Positions 7,801 to 15,975 of a stretch of DNA of 39,591 nt are shown one piece after another. The translations under genes and the position numbers were made by a program. Within the stretch, counting starts at the first letter, position 1. Each line of letters begins with the position of its first letter. A model generated the notes under the pieces. The model was not told the DNA's origin. It worked only from the letters and a program-made list of their open reading frames with translations, and did not search any database. Origin of the DNA: Pusillimonas sp. UBA6240 (lineage in GTDB: Bacteria > Pseudomonadota > Gammaproteobacteria > Burkholderiales > Burkholderiaceae_B); assembly GCA_002441445.1 (NCBI GenBank), contig DJWC01000097.1:3798-43388 (forward strand), given 5' to 3'.

Positions 7801-8468
7801 GATGTCGCACTCTTCGTCGTGATGGATTCGAATTCCTTGTCATGCATAACCTCGGCGACCGATCGCCCAGCCCGTACCGCATCCACCATGCCTTGCTGGC
7901 GGCGCGCGATGCGTTCCCCGAGCGCGATCACTTCTTCGGCGCGTTCAGCGGGGATGAAGACCGTGCCGCATTTATCGGCGATGACGTAGTCGTCTTCCTT
8001 CACGAGTATGCCGTCCATCTTTACCGGCTGGCCCGATGAAACTTGCACGACGCGGTTGCGGGCGCTGATCATCGTCACACCCCGTCCATACACGGGGTAG
8101 CCTATGGATGCGCTTCCGTCGATGTCGCGGCTGTTGCCGTCGATCACCGAGCCGCGTATGCCTTTTTGATGCGCGGCGTTCGCAAGAATGTCGCCCCAGC
8201 AGGACACCCGCTCCATGCCGCCGGCTATGACGAGGATGCGGTCATCCATTGCGACCGCTGCGATCACGGGCGTAATCAAATGCACCGTAGGGGCGGCATC
8301 GGTTTTCGGGCCCAGTTGAACGGTGCTGGCGCGGCCGACTATCTTCGGGCAATCCCATAACGGGCGGATGCCGAAGGTCGCGCCTTCGAGCGCCAGGAAA
8401 TCGAGCGCATCGGACACTGTATTGGTGTCCAGAGCGGCCAGCCGGGGGAGCAGCTTGGAATGCTTCAT
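7797..8468 (-). CDS. RraA-family aldolase/decarboxylase-like protein
   Basis: A 223-residue RraA/MenG-fold protein. The family includes the RNase E regulator RraA and class II pyruvate aldolases such as 4-hydroxy-4-methyl-2-oxoglutarate and 4-carboxy-4-hydroxy-2-oxoadipate aldolases. The conserved Gly-Asp (WGDILANAA, residues 91-99) and the catalytic/metal pair Arg114-Asp115 in VIDGNSRD are present, so it is probably enzymatically active. VIADKCGTVFIP near residue 170 is the second family signature. The start at 8468 has AGGA upstream. It is divergent from a LysR regulator at 8591, with which it shares a 120-base promoter region, and a truncated paralogue overlaps its 3' end. The likely role is retro-aldol cleavage of a hydroxy-keto-diacid during aromatic-acid catabolism. 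Confidence 0.85.
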   Translation of the reverse strand: MKHSKLLPRLAALDTNTVSDALDFLALEGATFGIRPLWDCPKIVGRASTVQLGPKTDAAPTVHLITPVIAAVAMDDRILVIAGGMERVSCWGDILANAAHQKGIRGSVIDGNSRDIDGSASIGYPVYGRGVTMISARNRVVQVSSGQPVKMDGILVKEDDYVIADKCGTVFIPAERAEEVIALGERIARRQQGMVDAVRAGRSVAEVMHDKEFESITTKSATS

Positions 8469-8590
8469 GCTAAGTCCTGAGATGTGAGTGTTTCCGAAAT
8501 GGCTTGCATGGCCGCCACTCTGGAGCCTAATATACGATACGTAAATTACAAATAAGCAATGGTTTGGTTCTGGAAAACCTATCACCCGCC
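8469..8590. promoter_or_regulatory. Divergent rraA-like/LysR promoter region
   Basis: 122 bases between divergent genes, AT-rich at 8528-8565 (TAATATACGATACGTAAATTAC). It contains short inverted elements around TACGTA and several T-N11-A matches, which is typical of a LysR-controlled divergent promoter. No single operator can be fixed by eye. Confidence 0.4.
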
Positions 8591-9505
8591 ATGATCAATT
8601 TCCGCTTGATCCGCCATCTTTGGCTCTTTCTGGTGGTCGCCGAAGAGAAAAACTTCAGAAAGGCGGCATTGCGCCTGGGGATGTCCCAACCGCCTTTGAC
8701 CGAACAGATTCAGGTTCTCGAGCAGGCGTTGAAAGTAAAGCTCTTCGAACGCTCGCGGCGCGGTGCGCAACTGACGCCGGTGGGCGCCGCCATTGTCCCC
8801 GCGGTGCAAAAATTGGCGGAACACCTGCAGCGGCTCGAACTGGCGGTGCGCGAGGCGGTGGCGGGGCAATCAGGCGTGCTGACTATCGGCGCCATTACGC
8901 CGGCCATGCTGGATGTGCTTCCGGAGATCATCCAAAAAATCAAAGCCCAATACCCCAGGCTGACGGTGTCCGTCAAAGAGATCGACAGCGTCGAAGCCAT
9001 TCCGGCCCTGGTTGCCGGCGATATCGATCTGGCCTTCGCCAGGCTTGAAGGGGGTCTCGGCGAAAACATTCAGGCGCTGCCGCTGATCGAAGAACGCCTT
9101 GCCGTTGCCCTGCCACGGTCTCATCCTTTGGCGGGTAGGCAGCGTATCGGCCTTGCATCGCTGGCTGAAATGGATTTCATTATGTTTTCGCGCCACGTCA
9201 GCCCGGTTTATTTCGATAGCCTGATCGCCTCATGCCAGGCCGCCGGCTTTTCGCCGCGCATCGTCCACGAGGTCCGGTCCGTGGCATCCCAGATCGCATT
9301 CGTGGGTTGCGGCCAGGGCATCGCATTGGTGCCTGCCGCCTTGAAAAAGCTGGCCCCCGACAATGTGGTCGTGAAGTCCCTAAGGGAAAAGCTGAATGTC
9401 GTCACGACGGCGATGGCATGGAACACGGCGCGGGCCAATCCCGTACGGGACGCGATGATCGCTCAAATGCGAGACGGCCGGTTCATATCCCGGGCGAACC
9501 GATAG
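8591..9505 (+). CDS. LysR-family transcriptional regulator
   Basis: A 304-residue LysR-type regulator. The N-terminal winged helix-turn-helix spans residues about 3-60 (FLVVAEEKNFRKAALRLGMSQPPLTEQIQVLEQAL). The effector-binding domain follows from about 90 (GVLTIGAITPAMLDVLPEII). The start at 8591 is preferred because homologues begin just before the HTH; an upstream ATG at 8564 would add nine residues. It is divergent from the rraA-like gene at 7797-8468, the usual arrangement for a LysR protein and its target, so it probably activates that gene in response to a pathway acid. The inducer is unknown. Confidence 0.92.
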   Translation: MINFRLIRHLWLFLVVAEEKNFRKAALRLGMSQPPLTEQIQVLEQALKVKLFERSRRGAQLTPVGAAIVPAVQKLAEHLQRLELAVREAVAGQSGVLTIGAITPAMLDVLPEIIQKIKAQYPRLTVSVKEIDSVEAIPALVAGDIDLAFARLEGGLGENIQALPLIEERLAVALPRSHPLAGRQRIGLASLAEMDFIMFSRHVSPVYFDSLIASCQAAGFSPRIVHEVRSVASQIAFVGCGQGIALVPAALKKLAPDNVVVKSLREKLNVVTTAMAWNTARANPVRDAMIAQMRDGRFISRANR

Positions 9506-9534
9506 CATGCGTGCTCGCGCGCGCCTATGCTGGT

Positions 9535-10464
9535 TTACGCCCTGCGATCGACGCCATTCGGAAGGAAAAACTGCGCTTTCTCCAGCACCTCGTAGGCCAG
9601 ATCGACGATGGTCTCGACCCCCGAGGCCTTTTTTTCTATCAAATAGGAAGCGTAATAGGCGATCGGCGATAGAGGCGGGTTCGATTCCACCAGCCTTACC
9701 GTACCCAGCTTCAATTGTTCCAATACGACCGGAACGGGAAGCGCCGCCATGGTATGGCCGTCCCGCACCATCTTCATGATCATCGCCAGTGAATTGCATG
9801 TATTGAGATGATGCAGATCCGTGCCGGCCATGCCCAGCCAGTCCCGGGCGAGGTCGTGCAATATCGAATGATGGGGGTTGATCACCAGCGGCACCGTAGC
9901 CGCGTCATCGGGGGAAAAAGGCAGATTCGCCACTTCTATCGACGCTCCGGCAACCCAGGCGACCGACACTTTGCCAAGAAACCGGTCGATCACATGAGGG
10001 CGCATGGCGGGGCTGGTCTGCAAGGCGACATCGAGCTCGCGGCGGTTGAGCTTGCCGTTGAGCACTTTGCTGCGTTCGATGCTGAGATCCACCCGCAGCG
10101 TCGGATACCGAACGCGTAGCTGCCAGAGCAATTCGGAAATTCCCACCGCGGCCGAGGACTCGTCGGCGCCTATCCTGAGCACCCCGTCCAGCGGCGGCTG
10201 TTCGCTTCTTCCGCCACGCTCGAATTCCTCGCCCATCTGAAGCATGCGCTGAGCGCGCTGAAGAAATTCCTGCCCCGCCGGAGTGAGCTGCACCCCTTGC
10301 TGGCTGCGGGAAAGCAGCGCAACGCCCAAATGCGTCTCGAGCTCCTTGACACGCGCGGTGACCGCCGGCTGGCTGATGAATAAATGCTTCGCCGCGGCGG
10401 CGACGGTGCCTAGCGTAGCGGCCCAGTAAAAGGCCTCCAGTTGCCGGAACGTTATGCGCAACAT
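9535..10464 (-). CDS. LysR-family transcriptional regulator
   Basis: A second LysR-type regulator, 309 residues. The HTH is at residues about 5-62 (QLEAFYWAATLGTVAAAAKHLFISQPAVTARVKELE), and the co-inducer domain (VLRIGADESSAAVGISELL) starts near 95. It is convergent with the LysR gene ending at 9505 and divergent from the rraA-like/amidase/Bug unit starting at 10566, which it presumably controls. The two LysR proteins differ throughout, so they are not a recent duplication. The 101-base intergenic region contains TATAGT at 10524-10529 as a possible -10 element for the divergent unit. Confidence 0.93.
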   Translation of the reverse strand: MLRITFRQLEAFYWAATLGTVAAAAKHLFISQPAVTARVKELETHLGVALLSRSQQGVQLTPAGQEFLQRAQRMLQMGEEFERGGRSEQPPLDGVLRIGADESSAAVGISELLWQLRVRYPTLRVDLSIERSKVLNGKLNRRELDVALQTSPAMRPHVIDRFLGKVSVAWVAGASIEVANLPFSPDDAATVPLVINPHHSILHDLARDWLGMAGTDLHHLNTCNSLAMIMKMVRDGHTMAALPVPVVLEQLKLGTVRLVESNPPLSPIAYYASYLIEKKASGVETIVDLAYEVLEKAQFFLPNGVDRRA

Positions 10465-10565
10465 AAGGAAAATTGAGGGGCACCGATCTGTATTTGTGTC
10501 TTTTCCGCTGGGAACTCGGTTCGTATAGTGTAGCTCACTAAAAACACTTACTGGAGGAACCGGTC

Positions 10566-11237
10566 TTGTTTGTCCTTAATGCACTTCCCCCGCAGATATC
10601 GCCGCAACTCATAGAGTTGCTGGCGAGCGCGGAGCCCGCGGTTATCGGCCATTTCCGCTATACAGGGTTCATGTCGCCCAGTATCAAGGCTCATTTTCGC
10701 GATCGCAGAATCGCGGGCACCGCTGTCACGGTAAGGGTGCCGGGCATGGACGGCTCCATGGTCCATTACGCCGTCGGCAAGGCGCGGCCGGGCGACGTCC
10801 TCGTCATCGACCGCTGCGGCGACGAAACCATCGCCACGCTGGGCGGCGCCGTGGCGTATGCAGCGAAGAAGGCCGGCGTCGCCGGCATTATTGTGGACGG
10901 ATTGGTGACCGACCTGGGCGAACTGCGCCAGTACGATGTGCCGGTCTGGTCCAAAGGCACATCGGCCGTCACCGTGAAAACCCTGGGGCTCGGCGGCGAG
11001 TTCTGCGTCCCGGTAACTTGCGGTTCCGTCGCGGTGCATCCGGGCGACGCCGTTCTTGCCGATGAAAACGGCGTTCTGGTGCTTCCCGCAGCCGATATCG
11101 AAGTCAGCGCTCGCCGTGCATTGAAAATGATGCACGACGAGAAGGAAACCTTGCGGCGCATCGACGGCGGGGAAAAATACCCCGACATAGTCGGCACCTC
11201 GTCGATGATCGCCAAAATCATGGAGGCGCGGGCATGA
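10566..11237 (+). CDS. RraA-family protein without the active-site Arg
   Basis: A 223-residue RraA-fold protein that starts with TTG, supported by a strong GGAGGA eight bases upstream. The fold signatures are clear: GDVLVIDRCGDETIATLGG (residues about 77-94), GVAGIIVDGLVTDLGEL (104-120) and GDAVLADENGVLVLP (about 158-172). In the second, the catalytic Arg of the usual R-D pair is Thr115; Asp116, the metal ligand, is kept. Loss of this Arg should impair the pyruvate-enolate chemistry known for HMG/CHA aldolases, so it may have a different reaction or a regulatory role. The last four bases overlap the amidase start (ATGA), indicating translational coupling in an RraA-like/amidase/Bug operon under the divergent LysR gene. 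Confidence 0.85.
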   Translation: MFVLNALPPQISPQLIELLASAEPAVIGHFRYTGFMSPSIKAHFRDRRIAGTAVTVRVPGMDGSMVHYAVGKARPGDVLVIDRCGDETIATLGGAVAYAAKKAGVAGIIVDGLVTDLGELRQYDVPVWSKGTSAVTVKTLGLGGEFCVPVTCGSVAVHPGDAVLADENGVLVLPAADIEVSARRALKMMHDEKETLRRIDGGEKYPDIVGTSSMIAKIMEARA

Positions 11238-12621
11238 CTATCGCTGCACCCATCCAGGCCGGCGGCTTCCCCGGCCTGGCCGCCATGGCCGAGATGCTGC
11301 GCAATGGCGCATGCACGTCGGTGGACCTTGTCAAGCACGCCTTGCAGCGCATTGACGATCTGGACGAGCGCCTGCATGCGTTCGTGGAGGTATACCGCAA
11401 AGAGGCATTGGCGGCCGCCGAAGCCGCCGACCGATTGCTGCAGTCGGGTTATTCGCTTGGGCCCTTGCATGGCGTGCCCGTCGCGCTGAAGGACAACATC
11501 GATATCGAGGGGCGGCCCAGCACCGCGGGCTCCACATTGCTTGTCGGGAATATCGCCGACAGCGATGCGTGGATCACGCGCAGGCTGCTGGAGTGCGGCG
11601 CGGTGATTGTCGGTAAGACGCACATGGTTGAATTCGCGCTCGGCGCCTGGGGCGCCAACGAGTACATGGGCGCTCCGCGCAACCCTTGGGGCGCATCGGA
11701 GATTTGTCCCCGGGAGGCTCGAGCAGCGGTTCCGCGGTTGCGGTCGCGGCCGGCATGGTGCCGCTGACCATCGGAACGGACACGGGCGCTTCGGTGCGCG
11801 TCCCGGCCGCCTTGTGCGGCATCACCGGATTCAAGCCCACCATCGGACGCTTGCCCGGAAACGGCGTGGTGCCATTGAGCACCACGTTGGACAGCGTGGG
11901 CCTGATGGCGCAGACGGCCGAGGATGCCGCCCTTGCATTCACCGCACTGACCGAAGGCGCCGGCCGGATCGGCATGCCGAAACAGGACCGCGATGCGAGA
12001 TCCGCTCTTGAAGGCTTGCGGGCTGCCGTATTGAGCGAGGCGGATCTGGAAGAGGCCCAGCCGGAAATCATCGCCGCATACCGGCGCGCCGTTGACACGT
12101 TCAGGGAACAAGGCGCCCATCTGCGGCCTCTGGCCTTGCCCGCGGCTTTCGACGAAATGGCCGATGTCCAGAGCACCATCATGTTGTCCGAAGCCGCGGC
12201 GAGTTGGGGGCATCTGGCGGCAAACGATGCGCTGCAAATGGATGCGTCGGTAAGGCCGCGGATTTTGGCGGGGGCGAAGATATCGGCAGTGGAATATGTC
12301 AAGGCGTGCCGGCGCCGTGCGGAGCTCAAGCTGGCCTTCTGCAGCCTGTTTGGCGACCTGGATGTATTCCTGACGCCTGCTTCCCAATGGACGGCGCGTC
12401 CGCTTGCATCGGTCGATCATGGCAAGCCCCCCGTGCGGTACGTCCGGATCGGGAATCTCCTCGATCTATGCGGGATTTCCGTCCAGATGGGAGAGGACCA
12501 CAAAGGCCTGCCGATAGGCTTGCAGATCGCCGGGCCCACCGATGCCGACATGCGTGTCCTGCAAGTCGCCCAGGGCTTCCAGGCATGCACTACATGGCAC
12601 GAGCGCCGGTGGCCAGGCTGA
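11234..12621 (+). pseudogene. Amidase-signature enzyme interrupted by a frameshift
   Basis: Amidase-signature family hydrolase (GatA/AtzF-like), about 462 residues if the two frames are joined. The first frame runs from 11234 and contains GPLHGVPVALKDNID with catalytic Lys86. Homology leaves this frame near 11690-11710, just after RNPWGAS, and continues in the frame that ends at 12621 with SPGGSSSGSAVAVAAG (cis-Ser) and GTDTGASVRVPAALCG (nucleophile Ser). The change corresponds to a one-base deletion. All three triad residues survive across both frames and there is no other damage, so this is either a very recent mutation or a sequencing error. The upstream frame would otherwise end at 11767. 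It overlaps the preceding RraA-like gene by four bases and is followed by a Bug receptor gene. Confidence 0.85.
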
Positions 12622-12679
12622 TTTTTTGATGTTCAAGCGGCGCTGTTTTTATCAATAACTATTCCATCTCTTATCGATC

Positions 12680-13660
12680 ATGAATACTCTAATTCGCACC
12701 ATTGCCATGGCGGTATTCGGCGCGGCCATCCTGGCCGCCATGCCGGCCCGCGCTGCCGACGGCTACCCTGCCAAGCAAATCCACATCGTCGTGCCGTTTC
12801 CTCCGGGCGGCAGCATAGACATGGTCGCCCGGCTGATAGGCCAAAAGCTGTCGGAGGGGTTTGACAAACCCGTCGTAGTGAGCAACAGGCCGGGCGCCAG
12901 CGGCAACATCGGCATGGAATATGTAGCCAGGGCGCCTGCCGATGGCTACACCCTCGTCCTGGCGCCGTTCAGCGTGGCAACCGCCAGCCACTTGTTCCTG
13001 AAGCTGCCTTTCGATCCTCTAAAAGACCTGAAACCCATCATACGCGTGGCGGACCAGCCCAATGTATTGGTGGTCAACGCCGATAAGGTGAAGGCGAACA
13101 GCGTCAAGGAATTCGTGGCCCATCTCAAAGCCCATCCAGACGAACTGAGCTTCGGCACCTCCGGCATCGGCAACCCGCAGGACTTCTCCGCCCGCACTTT
13201 CATGGTCGCGACAGGGACGAAAATGCTCAATGTCGCCTACAAGGGCGGCGCTCCGGCGCTGAGCGACCTGATGGGCGGGCATATCGACCTGATGTTCGAA
13301 ACCTCTCCGACGGCTGTGCCCTATGTCCTGGGCGGCAAGCTCAAGGCCTTGGCCGTCACCAGCGATAAACGGCTTTCCACTCTTCCAGATGTGCCCACGC
13401 TCGATGAAGCCGGCATCACTGGCTACAAGGCTGTCTACTGGATGGGCTTGCTAGCGCCGGGCAAGACGCCTCAGCCGATTATTGAAAAATTGAACGCCGA
13501 GGTCCGTAAGATACTGGCTACTTCCAGTGTCAGGAAACAGATCGAGGAGATCAGCCTGTATCCCGGTGGCGGCACGCCAGAGGAATTCGGCGATTTGATC
13601 CGGTCAGAGTCCGCCACCTATGCCAAGCTGATCGAAGATCTCGATATTCCACGGCAGTAA
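12680..13660 (+). CDS. Bug-family tripartite tricarboxylate transporter receptor
   Basis: Periplasmic binding protein of the Bug/TctC family, 326 residues. The signal peptide at residues 1-25 ends MPARA before ADGYP. Family motifs are IVVPFPPGGSIDMVARLIG near residue 35 and NRPGASGNIGMEYVARAPADGYT near residue 72. It lies 58 bases after the amidase frame on the same strand, which suggests uptake of the amide-type substrate of that enzyme; this is inferred from position only. No TctAB genes are nearby. A perfect 10-bp hairpin at 13690-13713 follows the stop. Confidence 0.93.
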   Translation: MNTLIRTIAMAVFGAAILAAMPARAADGYPAKQIHIVVPFPPGGSIDMVARLIGQKLSEGFDKPVVVSNRPGASGNIGMEYVARAPADGYTLVLAPFSVATASHLFLKLPFDPLKDLKPIIRVADQPNVLVVNADKVKANSVKEFVAHLKAHPDELSFGTSGIGNPQDFSARTFMVATGTKMLNVAYKGGAPALSDLMGGHIDLMFETSPTAVPYVLGGKLKALAVTSDKRLSTLPDVPTLDEAGITGYKAVYWMGLLAPGKTPQPIIEKLNAEVRKILATSSVRKQIEEISLYPGGGTPEEFGDLIRSESATYAKLIEDLDIPRQ

Positions 13661-13689
13661 CGCCGGCGGCGAGGACTTGTCCTTACTGG

Positions 13690-13713
13690 GTCCATACAAA
13701 GCGTTGTATGGAC
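13690..13713. terminator. Perfect 10-bp hairpin between convergent genes
   Basis: GTCCATACAA and TTGTATGGAC pair perfectly around an AGCG loop, 30 bases after the Bug stop and 38 bases before the stop of the convergent carbonic anhydrase gene. It has no T-run of four or more. The position between two converging genes favours a bidirectional transcription stop. Confidence 0.5.
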
Positions 13714-13750
13714 TCTATTGATGTTTCTTGGCCGCTGATCCGGCCGGCGG

Positions 13751-14392
13751 TCAAGCCGCTTCGCTATAAGGGGCAAACTTGCCCGTAAGCGGGTCCCTGA
13801 TGAAGAGCAGGCCGGTCGCAATGCCGAAGTAGGCGCCATGCAGGGTGAGCGCGCCGCTTTCGACCGCTTCGCGTACGGCGGGAAAGGTCATCAGGTTATT
13901 GAGGCTGTATTCGATCACGCCCCACTCGAGCTGTTGTATCCAGCTTTGCCGATCGCCCTTCGGCGGCCCGACGCGTTCCGCCACGGGCTTGATCTGCGAC
14001 ATCCACTTGCCGATGAAGTCGCGCTTGGTCAAGGGCGCCGCGTTGTTGGCGTAGGCCGCGACGCCGCCGCAGCTTGCATGGCCCAGCACGACGAGGTGCT
14101 TCACTTTCAAGGCATTCACGCCGAACTCGATCGCCGCGCTGGTGCCGTGGAATGAGCTTTCGACGTCGGGTTCGCTGGGGGGCACCAGATTGGCGATGTT
14201 GCGTATGACGAAGATCTCGCCCGGATGGGCATCGAAAATGATTTCCGGCGCGACCCGCGAATCGCCGCAGCCTATGACCATGATCTCGGGGTGCTGGCCG
14301 TTTTTGGCCAGATCCTCGTAGCGTTCTCGTTCTGTGGCCAGGCTGCCATTGAGAAATGACTGGTAACCCTTGGTTAGTCTATCGGGAAACAC
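13751..14392 (-). CDS. Beta-class carbonic anhydrase
   Basis: Zinc enzyme that interconverts CO2 and bicarbonate in the cytoplasm, 213 residues, typical for the beta class. The zinc ligands and catalytic dyad are visible: Cys42-x-Asp44-x-Arg46 in CGDSR, and His105 with Cys108 in GHASC. The start is GTG at 14392, supported by AGGAGA about five bases upstream. It is monocistronic and convergent with the Bug gene. It resembles the CynT/Can group. It may supply bicarbonate for carboxylases; the neighbourhood gives no cyanate-related genes. Confidence 0.95.
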   Translation of the reverse strand: MFPDRLTKGYQSFLNGSLATERERYEDLAKNGQHPEIMVIGCGDSRVAPEIIFDAHPGEIFVIRNIANLVPPSEPDVESSFHGTSAAIEFGVNALKVKHLVVLGHASCGGVAAYANNAAPLTKRDFIGKWMSQIKPVAERVGPPKGDRQSWIQQLEWGVIEYSLNNLMTFPAVREAVESGALTLHGAYFGIATGLLFIRDPLTGKFAPYSEAA

Positions 14393-14723
14393 GTTCTCTC
14401 CTTTTGTTATGGGAATTTATAATTCTAATCCCGTCCGGGCGAGCTCATGTTTCAGCGCCGATTTGGCGCCTGCGGCGCCCGTGGCGGGTCCATCCTGACC
14501 ATCGGGCGCTGTCAATCTGGTGCTTGTTATCGTCCTGTCGGCGAGTTATATTCCTGCCACCGCCACGGCGGTACGCAAGCCGGCCGAATTCTCGTGTTCA
14601 TGTCATCCTGTTTATTCTTGCGTCTTCTGATCGTATGCCCCTTGATGTACCACGGCTGGATGGCCAGGCGCGGGATGATTTTTTTTTAATTTTAAGAAGG
14701 ATCAAGAAAAAGGAGGTAGCAAG
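14393..14723. other. Intergenic region without a recognised gene
   Basis: 331 bases between the divergent carbonic anhydrase gene and the small gene at 14724. An 80-codon plus-strand frame at 14447-14689 is rich in Arg, Cys and Gly and has no ribosome site or family resemblance, so I do not call it. The part next to the carbonic anhydrase start is AT-rich and presumably holds its promoter. The last 40 bases (TTTTTTTTAATTTTAAG) are an AT-rich leader for the downstream gene. Confidence 0.3.
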
Positions 14724-14972
14724 ATGGCAAAGTGGAAAAGTTTGATGATATTTGCACTGGAAGCTTTTGAACAAATCAAGAGCGAAGAACGCCGGCTGCG
14801 CGAGCAGTGGCTGACCGCAAGCGATTTCGAATCCCGAGCCGAGCTACAGGCGCGCCTGATTGAAATCGCCGCTCAAGCTATGGAAAAAAATGTTCAGATA
14901 TTGGCGCTTCTAAGGGATTGTCCGTCGAAAGCGCTGGGCCTGTATCCTTTGAAAGGCCAGGCATGCCACTAG
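14724..14972 (+). CDS. Small coiled-coil protein of unknown function
   Basis: An 82-residue protein with a very strong ribosome site (AGGAGGT, seven bases before ATG). Residues about 10-65 are Glu/Gln/Arg/Leu-rich with a helical, coiled-coil-like pattern (FEQIKSEERRLREQW, then ELQARLIEIAAQAMEKNVQILALLRD). It has no membrane segment and no signal peptide. I do not recognise a family. The strong ribosome site and clean helical pattern argue for a real, well-translated gene. It stands alone: the following nagB is 155 bases away and has its own leader. Confidence 0.65.
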   Translation: MAKWKSLMIFALEAFEQIKSEERRLREQWLTASDFESRAELQARLIEIAAQAMEKNVQILALLRDCPSKALGLYPLKGQACH

Positions 14973-15127
14973 GTGGCGGCCTTTAGCAGAAGTAACGGTG
15001 CCGGCTGTCTCGTATCGCGGCATCCAGTATGTCTGCCGGCTCAAAACTTATAGCGCTGTGCTACGATGCGCTGCATTTTCAATATAGCCATCTCATGCAA
15101 TAGGGCCGTAAGGGCGGGCCGTCATCC

Positions 15128-15889
15128 ATGTTTCTTATCTTCCCCGACACTTCTTCCATCGCCGAATACGTCAGCGCCACGCTGATCGACAGGATCCGGA
15201 ACAAGCCCGGAATCGTCCTGGGCGCAGCGACGGGGGGCACCATGGAGCCCATTTATGCGCGCTTCGTGGAGCAGGCGCAGCGGCAGGAGCTGGACGTATC
15301 ACGACTGAGCACTTTCAATCTGGACGAATACGTGGGATTGGATGCCCGGCATCCGAAAAGCTATGCGGCCTATATGCGCCAGCATTTGTTTCAGCATCTG
15401 AATTTCGATCCGTCCCGATGCCATCTTCCGGACGGCCAGGCAAGGCATCTGGATGAACATTGCCGGGAATATTCCGCCAGCCTGCGGCGGCATGGCGGAG
15501 TAGACCTGCAGTTGTTGGGCGTGGGAAGCAACGGGCATATCGGCTTCAACGAACCCGGTACGGCTTTCGACAGCCGCTGCCATGTCGTGCAGCTTTCCGA
15601 GCGTACCCGCCTGGACAACAGCCGGTTTTTTGAAGATGCGATGGTTCCCGCGCGCGCCATCACCATGGGTATGCAAGACATCATGGAAGCGCGCGAGATT
15701 CTGCTGATCGCCACCGGTGCAAGCAAAGCCCCGATCGTGGCCGAGTTCCATGAAAACGAGGTGACCGAGGCCATACCCTTCACCATATTGAAGCGGCACC
15801 CCCGGGCGAAGATCATCCTCGATGAAGCCGCCGCGAGCCTGCTGCCCCGCAGCGTCACGCCCCAGCGCCGCATGGCGGCGGGCGGCTGA
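15128..15889 (+). CDS. nagB: Glucosamine-6-phosphate deaminase
   Basis: Cytoplasmic enzyme that converts glucosamine 6-phosphate to fructose 6-phosphate plus ammonia in amino-sugar use; 253 residues, within the family range. Visible motifs are LGAATGGTMEPIY (phosphate loop, residues 31-43), FNLDEYVGL with the proton-abstracting Asp66, GVGSNGHIGFNEPG with catalytic His137, and ATGASKAPIV with the conserved Lys. The Asn before Gly-His replaces the Asp of the E. coli enzyme; this Asn form is common in the Bacillus-type branch. No nagA, nagE or nagR is adjacent, so it may act alone or with genes elsewhere. The 14-bp tandem repeat follows 13 bases after its stop. Confidence 0.93.
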   Translation: MFLIFPDTSSIAEYVSATLIDRIRNKPGIVLGAATGGTMEPIYARFVEQAQRQELDVSRLSTFNLDEYVGLDARHPKSYAAYMRQHLFQHLNFDPSRCHLPDGQARHLDEHCREYSASLRRHGGVDLQLLGVGSNGHIGFNEPGTAFDSRCHVVQLSERTRLDNSRFFEDAMVPARAITMGMQDIMEAREILLIATGASKAPIVAEFHENEVTEAIPFTILKRHPRAKIILDEAAASLLPRSVTPQRRMAAGG

Positions 15890-15902
15890 TCATGGGCGGT
15901 TA

Positions 15903-15970
15903 GCTGCGGACGGCCAGTTGCGGGCGGCCGGCTGCGGACGGCCGGTTGCGAGCGGCCGGCTGCGGACCCC
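15903..15970. repeat. 14-bp GC-rich tandem repeat, about 4.8 copies
   Basis: Imperfect tandem units of 14 bases: GCTGCGGACGGCCA, GTTGCGGGCGGCCG, GCTGCGGACGGCCG, GTTGCGAGCGGCCG and a partial GCTGCGGACCCC. Alternate units are more alike, giving a 28-base higher period. Most units end in the palindrome CGGCCG, so the array can fold into several alternative hairpins. It exactly fills the gap between the convergent nagB and ABC ATPase genes. Confidence 0.85.
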
Positions 15971-15975
15971 AGCCT

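Noticed and set aside
13690..13713. ATACAA/TTGTAT dyad as a fifth operator of the GntR regulon
   Set aside because: The arms are in hairpin orientation with an AGCG loop between two converging genes and no promoter nearby, so a transcription stop explains it better.
14356..14745. Plus-strand frames over the carbonic anhydrase upstream region (including 14447-14689)
   Set aside because: Low-complexity Arg/Cys-rich translations without ribosome sites; one also overlaps the strong start at 14724 in another frame.
15536..15540. NagB active-site Asp replaced by Asn as a sign of inactivity
   Set aside because: The N-G-H-I-G-F-N-E-P-G form is normal in many Bacillus-type NagB enzymes; His137 and the other residues are intact.
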